From: JAXMAF01 sp046350555
GTDB taxonomy: Bacteria; Planctomycetota; Phycisphaerae; Phycisphaerales; SM1A02
NCBI GenBank assembly: GCA_046350555.1
Contig: JAXMAF010000005.1
Location: 124,001-188,000, forward strand
Length of the DNA: 64,000 bases
Reading direction: 5' to 3'
Shown here: in pieces, positions 40,404 through 46,783 of the stretch
Layout: every line of letters begins with the position of its first letter
Numbering within the stretch: position 1 is the first letter of the stretch
Position numbers and translations under genes: made by a program
Notes under the pieces: generated by a model
Told to the model about the DNA's origin: nothing
Databases searched by the model: none
What the model saw: the letters and a program-made list of their open reading frames with translations, nothing else

Positions 40404-40802
40404 CTACAGGGAGCTGGCGAGCCCGAGACAGAAGACGATGATGAACACCACGGCACCCAAGAGGACGATCGCGGCGCACAAGCGCGACAAGCCCTCGGCA
40501 CGCCGAAAGGCCCGCACTGCGATGATCGGGCTGATTGCAACAGGCAGTAGGACAAGCAAGAGACCAGCCGGAACCAGCTTGATCATGGACTCGTTGAGAA
40601 TGACGCGACGCGTGAACAGCTGAGCCATCGACGACAGCGCGAGCAGCAGCAGCGCGAACGCAGCTACCGACTGCAGCAACCCCGGCGGAAACAAAGGCCG
40701 GCGAGCCAAGTCAGGCCGGCGACCACACTCGGGGCAGGTCGCGTCGGACGACGCGCGACAGTCGTAGCCGCAGGTTGAACACTGACGGGGCTCGGACTCC
40801 AT
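40404..40802 (-). CDS. Zinc-ribbon membrane protein, first cassette after attI
   Basis: The protein has 132 residues. The N-terminus is a ribbon, CSTCGYDCRASSDATCPECG. Three hydrophobic helices follow: 'LLQSVAAFALLLLALSSMAQ', 'MIKLVPAGLLLVLLPVAISPIIAV' and 'LCAAIVLLGAVVFIIVFCLGL'. As the first cassette, its ATG (40802) lies about 12 nt from the attI-like core and about 40 nt downstream of the TTGACA-N17-TGTACT promoter, so it should be the best expressed cassette gene. It has its own stop 35 bp before attC 36. Function unknown; the presence of this family in the most recent position suggests that such cassettes are still being acquired. Confidence 0.72.
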   Translation of the reverse strand: MESEPRQCSTCGYDCRASSDATCPECGRRPDLARRPLFPPGLLQSVAAFALLLLALSSMAQLFTRRVILNESMIKLVPAGLLLVLLPVAISPIIAVRAFRRAEGLSRLCAAIVLLGAVVFIIVFCLGLASSL

Positions 40803-40813
40803 CGAGTTCTTGT

Positions 40814-40880
40814 CCAGCTAACTGTGATTCGATTGGTCAGTAGTACACACCGTACGCACCCCGCTGTCAAGATAACGCTC
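40814..40880 (-). other. attI-like site
   Basis: On the minus strand CAGTTAGCTGG gives a GTTRRRY core (GTTAGCT, 40814-40820) at the junction between the intI side and the first cassette. There is no attC-type stem-loop here, as expected for attI. The extent to the right is a guess. Confidence 0.6.
40842..40870 (-). promoter_or_regulatory. Putative cassette promoter (Pc)
   Basis: On the minus strand TTGACA (40865-40870) and TGTACT (40842-40847) are separated by exactly 17 bp and point into the array. It lies between the intI stop and the first cassette, the place a Pc is needed when intI is inverted. The -35 is perfect; the -10 matches 4 of 6. Confidence 0.6.
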
Positions 40881-40993
40881 TGGCCGAGGAATCGTCCAGG
40901 CGTGGCGAAACCCGCCAGCCGGGCGGTCGCGGCGTCGTGGGGCGCCATCTTGTGTGCATGTTCTCTGGATCGGCATAACGACTTCGGGGAGTG

Positions 40994-42076
40994 TCACAGC
41001 CCGTCGACCGGGCTCCTCACCCCGGCCGGGCCGCGATTGAGCACGTGGGTGTAGATCATCGTCGTCTTCACGTCGCTGTGGCCGAGAAGCTCCTGAACGG
41101 TCCGGATGTCGTAGCCGGCTTCCAGCAGGTGCGTCGCGAACGAGTGCCGGAAGGTGTGGCAGGTCGCCCGCTTCGTCAATCCGGCTCTGGAAACGGCGTC
41201 GGCGACGGCACGCTGGATGAGCGACTCGTCGACATGGTGCCGGCCTTCCTTTCGCGTTGCGGCGTTTCGCCAGCGCCGTTCCTGCGGAAACACCCACTGC
41301 CAGCGCCAATCGGCGGCGGCGTTGGGGTACTTCCTGTCCAGGGCGTCGGGCATCAGCACCCGACCCCAGCCGTCCGCAAGATCTCGCGAATGGACAGCCT
41401 TGACGCGAGCCAGATGCTCCTGAAGCGGTGTCCGCAGCGATCTCGGAAGCATCGTGATGCGGTCCTTCGCGCCCTTGCCATCGTGCACGTGGATCTCGCT
41501 TCGAGCAAAGTCCAGATCCTTCACGCGCAGGCAGAGGCACTCCAACAGGCGCAGCCCAGCGCCATAGAGGAGCGATGCGACGAGCCATCGGTCCTCTCTG
41601 AGCTGGTCGAGCACCGACTTCACCTCGTCGCGCGTCAGGACAACCGGCAGGCGCACGGGCTGCTTCGCTCGAACGACGTCGCCAAGCGAGCCAAGCGGGC
41701 GCCTAATCACGTGCTGGTAAAGAAAGAGCAGCGCCGCAAGGGCCTGGTTCTGCGTCGAGGAGGCAACGTTGCCGTTGGTGGCCAGATGGGTGAGAAACGC
41801 ATTCACTTCGGGCTCCGCCATCTCCGCGGGATGACGAACGCCATGGAAGAGGATGAAGCGTCGGACCCAGGCGCGGTACGCCTTCTCCGTGCGCACGCTG
41901 TAGTGCCGCGCCTTCAACGCGCTCGAGAGGCGGTCGAGCAGCTTCGGCTCTGATGGTTGCCTTGAAGCCGGAGCCCGATCTGGCTTCGACGGCGCACCCC
42001 GAGAGGCGGCCGGGTCATTCGGGATTGCACATGATCGCCACGCTCCACGATCGATCACGACATCGGCGACGGTCAC
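40994..42076 (-). CDS. intI: Integron integrase (IntI-type tyrosine recombinase)
   Basis: About 360 residues from GTG 42076 (GTG 42058 is an alternative; IntI proteins are usually 320-340). The N-terminal SAM-like domain has LLDRLSSALKARHYSVRTEK and YRAWVRRFILFHGVRHPAEM. The catalytic residues are all present: Arg in YGAGLRLLECL (about 176), Lys in DGKGAKDR (about 201), His-x-x-Arg in CHTFRHSFATHLL (about 307/310), His in ELLGHSDVKTT (about 333) and Tyr in MIYTHVL (about 342). The IntI-specific patch lies before box II, with WRWQWVFPQ and HHVDESLIQRAV. It ends NRGPAGVRSPVDGL, typical of IntI. It recombines attI with attC. A dispersed repeat (copy E) covers its upstream region. Confidence 0.95.
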   Translation of the reverse strand: MTVADVVIDRGAWRSCAIPNDPAASRGAPSKPDRAPASRQPSEPKLLDRLSSALKARHYSVRTEKAYRAWVRRFILFHGVRHPAEMAEPEVNAFLTHLATNGNVASSTQNQALAALLFLYQHVIRRPLGSLGDVVRAKQPVRLPVVLTRDEVKSVLDQLREDRWLVASLLYGAGLRLLECLCLRVKDLDFARSEIHVHDGKGAKDRITMLPRSLRTPLQEHLARVKAVHSRDLADGWGRVLMPDALDRKYPNAAADWRWQWVFPQERRWRNAATRKEGRHHVDESLIQRAVADAVSRAGLTKRATCHTFRHSFATHLLEAGYDIRTVQELLGHSDVKTTMIYTHVLNRGPAGVRSPVDGL

Positions 42077-42080
42077 GCTG

Positions 42081-42184
42081 ATACGCGTCCCAGTTGACTC
42101 TCGCGCCCCACCCAACCCAATTCCGCCGTGAGACGCCTCTGTGGGCAAGGGGTCGAACGCATGGCGGTCTCCGGGAGTCCGTAC
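42081..42184 (+). repeat. ~105-bp dispersed inverted-end repeat, copy E
   Basis: It starts ATACGCGTCCCAGTTGACTC and ends CCGGGAGTCCGTAC, 104 bp, just upstream of intI. It probably separates intI from its original promoter or provides the leader. The remaining bases up to 42367 show nothing recognisable. Confidence 0.8.
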
Positions 42185-42367
42185 GAGCGTTCTGGACGCG
42201 TGCTCGCGGCCCGCCACCGGTCCGCGAGGGACGCGCCGCATCGTCCATCGTCTCGCCATTGCCCTCGGTGAGTCCACGCCCATGCCTCCGGTTCAGTGAA
42301 CGCTCGGCCACTCTTGCGGAGTCGAGTCGAGCCAACCTGGCTCTCGTGCGACCCCGGGGATTCCGCA

Positions 42368-43336
42368 TCAATACGCCCCCACCTCCTCAATCGCCTTCTC
42401 GATGCGTGCAGCATCCGGCATGTAGTCCATCTCGAGCTTGTAGTAGGGCATGATCGTGTCAAACCCCGTGACGCGCTGCGGGGGGGCCTCCAGGTACAGG
42501 AAGCACTCCTCCATGATCCTGGTTGCGATCTCCGCGCCCCAGCCGCCGGACTTTGGCGCCTCGTGGACGATGATCACGCGGCCGGTCTTCTTGACGCTGG
42601 CCATGATTGTCTCGAGGTCCATCGGGTAGATCGTGCGAAGATCGACGAGCTCGATCGACCTGCCCGACTTCTCGATCGCCTGCATGCACTGGATGACCGA
42701 CGCGCCCCACGAGACCATCGTGATCTCCTCGCCCTCGCAGACGACGCGGGCCTTGCCGATGGGGATCGTGTACTCGTCCTCGGGAACCTCCTCGCGGAAG
42801 GCGCGATAGATGCGCTTCGGCTCAAAGTAGATCACGGGATCGGGATCGCGGATCGCCGAAATCAAAAGCCCCTTGGCGTCGTAGGGCGACGAGGGCATGA
42901 CCACCTTCAGCCCCGGCGTGTGGGCGTAGATCGCTTCCGGTGAATCGCTGTGCAGCTCCGGCGCGTGGATGCCGCCGCCGACCGGCACGCGGATCGTGAG
43001 CGGCACCGTCAGCGCCCCGCGCGTGCGCGTGCGCATGCGCGCCGCGTGCGAGCAGATCTGGTCGTACGCCGGCCCGAGGAACCCCTCGAACTGGATCTCC
43101 GGAACGGGCCGCAGCCCGTTCATCGCGAGCCCGATCGACGTGCCGATGATTCCGCTCTCCGCGAGCGGCGTGTCGACCACGCGATTGCCGCCGAAGCGCT
43201 TGTGCAATCCCTCGGTGACGCGGAAGACGCCGCCGTTGGGGCCGACATCCTCGCCGAGGATGATGACGCGGTCGTCGCGCTCCATTTCCTGGACGAGGGC
43301 GAGGTTGATGGATTGGACGAGGGTGAGGTTGGCCAT
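42368..43336 (-). CDS. 2-oxo-acid dehydrogenase E1 component, beta subunit (branched-chain type likely)
   Basis: This 322-residue protein is a full-length E1-beta. The N-terminal transketolase-pyrimidine part has 'RVIILGEDVGPNGGVFRVTEGL', 'VVDTPLAESGIIGTSIGLAM', FEGFLGPAYDQICSHAARMR and VPVGGGIHAPELHSDSPEA. The C-terminal part has 'EITMVSWGASVIQCMQAIEK' and IELVDLRTIYPMDLETIMASV, then RVIIVHEAPKSGGWGAEIA. It forms a heterotetramer with E1-alpha (44216-45322) for thiamine-dependent decarboxylation of 2-oxo acids. The neighbouring leucine dehydrogenase, acyl-CoA dehydrogenase and hydratase genes suggest branched-chain substrates rather than pyruvate. E2 and E3 are not in the window. The 880-bp gap to E1-alpha is occupied by another gene and repeats. 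Confidence 0.9.
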   Translation of the reverse strand: MANLTLVQSINLALVQEMERDDRVIILGEDVGPNGGVFRVTEGLHKRFGGNRVVDTPLAESGIIGTSIGLAMNGLRPVPEIQFEGFLGPAYDQICSHAARMRTRTRGALTVPLTIRVPVGGGIHAPELHSDSPEAIYAHTPGLKVVMPSSPYDAKGLLISAIRDPDPVIYFEPKRIYRAFREEVPEDEYTIPIGKARVVCEGEEITMVSWGASVIQCMQAIEKSGRSIELVDLRTIYPMDLETIMASVKKTGRVIIVHEAPKSGGWGAEIATRIMEECFLYLEAPPQRVTGFDTIMPYYKLEMDYMPDAARIEKAIEEVGAY

Positions 43337-43371
43337 TTGAGCGGGGAGGTGGCGGGGCGCGGCGGAAGGGG

Positions 43372-43608
43372 GAATTCGGAGTTAGGAATTAGGGGTCGGG
43401 GACGCTGTCCGTTGGTGGAGGTCGGCGCGGGGTGTCGAGGGCGTGGGAAGGGGGAATTCGGAGTTCGGAATCAGGGGTCGGGGACGCTGTCCGTTGGCGG
43501 AGGTCGGCGCGGGGTGACGGGGGCGTGGGGAAGGGGAATTCGGAGTTAGGAATTAGGGGTCGGGGACGCTGTCCGTTGGTGGGGGTCGGCGCGGGGTGAC
43601 GGGGGCGT
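43372..43608. repeat. Tandem repeat, three units of 81-82 bp
   Basis: Units start at 43372, 43453 and 43535 with GGAATTCGGAGTT, contain GGGGTCGGGGACGCTGTCCG and end in GGGGGCGTG. They are over 90% identical. The last unit encodes the C-terminal tail of the four-helix-bundle gene. Confidence 0.85.
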
Positions 43609-44037
43609 GATTCGTTTCGACCTCTTGCGTTCAGCGTCGATCCCACGTCGGAGCCCGTTGATGAGGGCATTGATCAGCTTGGCGCATTCGGAGGTTTCAA
43701 CCAGGAGTCGGCCACACTGACCGGGCGTGATGTAGTCGAGGTCGCCGGCGAAGCGGAGCTGGGTGTCGATCTCAGCAAGGCCGCCCATCGACATGCGCAG
43801 GAATCGCACGAACTCCGGCTTCGAGTTCCGTGCTCGTCCCTCCGCGATGTTGCTGGCAACCGCCACCGCCGCCCGCCGAAGCTGACTTGTCAGGCCGAAG
43901 CGTTCATCGTCGGGAAAGGCGACCGTGATCTCATACAGCGCCAGCCCAAGGCGATACGAGCGCTGCCAGGCGACCAGGTCTCGATGCGACGTGATCAGCC
44001 CGGATGCCGGCGCCCCGTCGAGCGGGTTGGTGTCCAT
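43546..44037 (-). CDS. Four-helix-bundle protein (23S rRNA intervening-sequence family)
   Basis: The protein has 163 residues. The core fits the S23/four-helix-bundle family: 'HRDLVAWQRSYRLGLALYEITVAFP', ERFGLTSQLRRAAVAVASNIAEG, 'EFVRFLRMSMGGLAEIDTQL' and 'CAKLINALINGLRRGI'. These proteins are often encoded in insertions in 23S rRNA or as mobile orphan genes; their role is unknown. The last ~25 residues (SPRADPHQRTASPTPNS) are translated from a tandem repeat at 43372-43608, so the C-terminus is probably not native. The gene sits between the two subunits of the oxo-acid dehydrogenase, which suggests insertion into an operon. Confidence 0.85.
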   Translation of the reverse strand: MDTNPLDGAPASGLITSHRDLVAWQRSYRLGLALYEITVAFPDDERFGLTSQLRRAAVAVASNIAEGRARNSKPEFVRFLRMSMGGLAEIDTQLRFAGDLDYITPGQCGRLLVETSECAKLINALINGLRRGIDAERKRSKRITPPSPRADPHQRTASPTPNS

Positions 44038-44215
44038 CGTGTCTCCCGGAAGTTCGACTGCGAGCATCACCATGCGCCCTCTATCGCCTGACGGCTCTCC
44101 AACTCCGCATGCCAATGTCCGACCACTCCCGCCCGGCGTCGGCCATGGAACTTCAACCTGCGACCGCCCCATGGGTCCCCGACTCCTGATTCCTGCTTCC
44201 TGGTTCCCCCTCGCC

Positions 44216-45322
44216 CTACTCCCGCATCATCGCCGGCGCCCCCTCCTCCGCCAACGAATGCGTCTGCATCGAATCCCGCTGCTTGGCCAAATCCGGCGGA
44301 ATCTCCGCGTACATGTTGTTGAAGAAGTCGGCGCTCGTCGGCGCGGCGATCTCCTCGGCGCGCTTCACGGCGGCGCTCACGTCGGCCTCGGCGCGCTCGC
44401 TCAGGGCGGCTTCCTTGCTGTCGTTCCAGAGCTTGCGGTCCTTGAGGAAGTTGCGGAGCCGGATCAGGGGATCGCGCTGCTTCCAGAGGTCGACCTCGGC
44501 CTGGTCGCGGTAGCGCCGCGCGTCGTCGGCCGTGGTGTGGTCGCCGAGGCGATAGGTCACGGCCTCGATGAAGACGGGACGCTTGGTCCGGCGGACCTTC
44601 TCCGCGGCCTGGCGCGCCACGTAGACGCACGCGAAGAGGTCGTTGCCGTCGCACTGAACACAGTCGACGCCGTAGGCGACGCCGCGCTGCGCGACGGTCG
44701 GCGCCGAACATTGGATCCGGCCCGGGACGGAGATCGCCCAGAAGTTGTTCTGGCAGTAGAAGATGACCGGGATGTCGAGGTTCGCCGCGAAGTTCATCGC
44801 CTCGTGGAAGTCGCCCTCGCTCGTCGCCCCGTCGCCGAAGAACGTGCAGGCGATGTTCTCCTCGCCGCGATACTTATGTGCCCACGCGAGCCCGGTCGCG
44901 TGCAGCATCTGCGTGCCGATGGGAATCGCCAGCGGCGTCATGTAGAGGTCGCGCGGGATCTGGTTCCCCCGCTCGTCGCCCATCCAGTGAAGCAGCACGT
45001 ATTCCATCGGAAGGCCGCGCCAGAAGAGCCCGGCGTTCTCGCGGTAGCACGGCACGAGCCAGTCGGTCCCGCGCAGCGCGTAGGCGGCGCCGAGCGACGT
45101 CGCCTCCTGGCCCATGTTCTGCGGATACGTGCCCATGCGGCCGGAGCGCTGGAGCTTGAAGGCGATCTCGTCGAGATGCCGACAGACCGACATGTGCTCG
45201 TAGAGCTTGACCAGATCAGCATCCGGGATCAGCCCCTTGCCGAGCTTCTCGTCGAACTTGCCGTGCTCGTCGAGGATCGAGACGCGGTCGATGGACGTGG
45301 TGTAGGCGGTGGTGATGGGCAT
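44216..45322 (-). CDS. 2-oxo-acid dehydrogenase E1 component, alpha subunit (branched-chain type likely)
   Basis: This 368-residue protein has the E1-alpha architecture: 'LYEHMSVCRHLDEIAFKLQRSGRMG' with 'TYPQNMGQEATSLGAAYALR', WLVPCYRENAGLFWRGLPM, and the thiamine diphosphate motif 'FFGDGATSEGDFHEAMNFAAN' ending with IPVIFYCQNNFWAIS (GDG...NN). 'PVFIEAVTYRLGDHTTADDARRYR' is the conserved loop that contains the phosphorylation-loop equivalent. YxxGxH residues and the order of motifs fit BkdA/PdhA-type enzymes. It starts with ATG 45322. Context (leucine dehydrogenase upstream in the same direction) favours branched-chain 2-oxo acids. E1-beta lies about 0.9 kb downstream. Confidence 0.9.
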   Translation of the reverse strand: MPITTAYTTSIDRVSILDEHGKFDEKLGKGLIPDADLVKLYEHMSVCRHLDEIAFKLQRSGRMGTYPQNMGQEATSLGAAYALRGTDWLVPCYRENAGLFWRGLPMEYVLLHWMGDERGNQIPRDLYMTPLAIPIGTQMLHATGLAWAHKYRGEENIACTFFGDGATSEGDFHEAMNFAANLDIPVIFYCQNNFWAISVPGRIQCSAPTVAQRGVAYGVDCVQCDGNDLFACVYVARQAAEKVRRTKRPVFIEAVTYRLGDHTTADDARRYRDQAEVDLWKQRDPLIRLRNFLKDRKLWNDSKEAALSERAEADVSAAVKRAEEIAAPTSADFFNNMYAEIPPDLAKQRDSMQTHSLAEEGAPAMMRE

Positions 45323-45452
45323 GGGCGACGGCGGTATGGGGCGGGAACGGAACGCGGGCCGATTGTACGGCGAGGCGCGTGGCGCGCCTTCCGCGCCAAC
45401 CGACGTTTCCGCGACGCTCGCAACCGCCGCCGCGCTCGCGCCGCGCTGAGAG

Positions 45453-46532
45453 CTACCGCGTCCCCGCCGTCGCCGGCTTGCGGCCGCCGCGTCCGGCCTC
45501 GATGCGCCGGCGCGCGTACGCGACGGCGGCGGCGTGCATCGACGGCATCGACTCGCCTTCGCGGAAGACCGCGGCCATGGTCTCCTCGATGTCGGCCACC
45601 TTTCGGTCGATCTGCTGCTCGGTGAGCCCGAGGTAGAGGCCCGCAAGGCGGATCAGGCCGCCGGCGTTGGCGACGAAGTCCGGCGCGTAGAGGATGCCTC
45701 GCCCCTTGAGCAGCGCGCCGTCCTCGTCGGGATCGGCCAGGACGTTGTTCGCGGTGCCGCAGACGATCTGGCATCGAAGCGACGCGATGACCGCCGGCGT
45801 CAGCACGGCGCCAAGCGCGCACGGCGCCAGGATGTCGCACTCGGTCTTGAAGACGTCCTCGCCCCTTGGCAGCGCCTTGACGCCAAGCTCGTCGACGGCG
45901 CGCTTGACGCTCGCCTCGTTCATGTCCGTGCCGATCACCGTCGCGCCGGCGCCGCGCAGCAGCTTCGCGAGCTTGCTGCCGGTGGCGCCGAGTCCCTGGA
46001 TCGCGACCGTGAGTCCCGCGAACGAGGCCTTGCGACCCGCGTGCGCCAGGCACGCCTTCATGGCGTTGAAGCAGCCCTGCGACGTGAATGGCGACGGATC
46101 GCCGCCGGTCGAGATCGTCTCGCCGCCCATCACGTGGCTCGTCTCCTTCGCCATCCAGTCGACGAACTGCGTGTTCACGCCGACATCCTCGGCGGCGATG
46201 TAGCTGCCACCGAAGGTCTCGACGAACCGACCCATCGCGCGGGCCTCGGCCTCGGTGGCCGGTTGGTTGGGCTGCGAGAGCAGGATGACGGACTTCGCCC
46301 CGCCCATCTGGAGATCCGACGCGGCGGCCTTGTACGTCATGCCTTCCGAGAGGCGCAGCACGTCGCGCAGCGCCGACTCCTCGGACGCGTAGCACCAGCG
46401 GCGCGTGCCGCCGAGGGCGTTGCCGAGCGCCGTCGAGTGGATGGCGATGATCGCGCGCAGGCCGCTGGCGGGATCGTGATGGAAGCAGACGCGCTCGTGT
46501 CCGTGTCGGGCGATGGTGTCGAAGAGGTGCAT
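45453..46532 (-). CDS. ldh: Leucine dehydrogenase (Glu/Leu/Phe/Val dehydrogenase family)
   Basis: The protein has 359 residues. It carries the Leu dehydrogenase pattern: 'GHERVCFHHDPASGLRAIIAIHSTALGNALGGTR', 'VLRLSEGMTYKAAASDLQMGGAKSVIL' with the catalytic Lys in MGGAKSVI, 'GGSYIAAEDVGVNTQFVDWM' and the NAD-binding fold 'VAIQGLGATGSKLAKLL' with GTDMN as the acidic end. It deaminates leucine, valine and isoleucine to 2-oxo acids. The downstream E1 genes on the same strand take those oxo acids further. Length is normal. Start ATG 46532. Symbol as used for leucine dehydrogenase; other genomes call it bcd or leudh. Confidence 0.88.
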   Translation of the reverse strand: MHLFDTIARHGHERVCFHHDPASGLRAIIAIHSTALGNALGGTRRWCYASEESALRDVLRLSEGMTYKAAASDLQMGGAKSVILLSQPNQPATEAEARAMGRFVETFGGSYIAAEDVGVNTQFVDWMAKETSHVMGGETISTGGDPSPFTSQGCFNAMKACLAHAGRKASFAGLTVAIQGLGATGSKLAKLLRGAGATVIGTDMNEASVKRAVDELGVKALPRGEDVFKTECDILAPCALGAVLTPAVIASLRCQIVCGTANNVLADPDEDGALLKGRGILYAPDFVANAGGLIRLAGLYLGLTEQQIDRKVADIEETMAAVFREGESMPSMHAAAVAYARRRIEAGRGGRKPATAGTR

Positions 46533-46572
46533 GGTGGGGGTTGGGTGTGGAGGGGGGGCGTGGGGGTGGCGG

Positions 46573-46766
46573 GTGGTTGCTGGTTGCTGGTTACTAGTTA
46601 CTGGTTGCTGGTTGCTGGTTGGCTGCCGGACGTTGATCGGCAGGCGGCGTGTCGGACATTGTCTTCTCTGCTTCCCTCCCTCCCGTCTGTGCGGGAGGGA
46701 GGGGCCGGGGGTGGGTGGCAACCAGTAACCAGTAACCAGTAACCAATAACCAGCCACCAGCAACCA
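46573..46766. repeat. Inverted arrays of heptameric GGTTRCT/YAACCAG repeats around a hairpin
   Basis: The left arm 46573-46623 repeats GGTTGCT/GGTTACT, and the right arm 46717-46766 repeats AACCAGT/AACCAGC. Together they could form a long stem. Between them lies the perfect 12-bp hairpin listed separately. There is no gene in this intergenic region. Confidence 0.7.
46674..46703. terminator. Perfect 12-bp stem hairpin between acyl-CoA dehydrogenase and leucine dehydrogenase
   Basis: CCCTCCCTCCCG (46674-46685) pairs with CGGGAGGGAGGG (46692-46703), with loop TCTGTG. There is no U-run after it on either strand, so intrinsic termination is only one possibility. Confidence 0.45.
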
Positions 46767-46783
46767 CGCCTTCCGCCTCCCGC

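Larger units (their letters stand above)
15547..42076 (-). mobile_element. Chromosomal integron with inverted intI and about 36 attC sites
   Basis: The element has an IntI-type recombinase at 40994-42076, an attI-like core at 40814-40820 and about 36 attC sites of 63-105 bp. Each attC starts [G/T]NCTAAC or GTATAAC and ends GTTRRRY, and the segments between them are cassette-sized (about 200-1000 bp). Most cassette genes lie on the minus strand and point away from intI, while intI itself is also on the minus strand. This arrangement, intI transcribed toward the cassettes, is known from some spirochaete and planctomycete integrons and is the reverse of the class 1 layout. attC sites are intact near intI and become sparse and degenerate beyond 21 kb towards the left. 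Confidence 0.92.

Noticed and set aside
40994..42283. intI starting at 42283
   Set aside because: The first 70 codons lie in the dispersed repeat copy E and non-conserved sequence; the recombinase domain starts well downstream of 42076.
46674..46703. Intrinsic terminator for leucine dehydrogenase or acyl-CoA dehydrogenase with high confidence
   Set aside because: The hairpin is perfect but no T-run follows on either strand, so it is listed only as a possible terminator.
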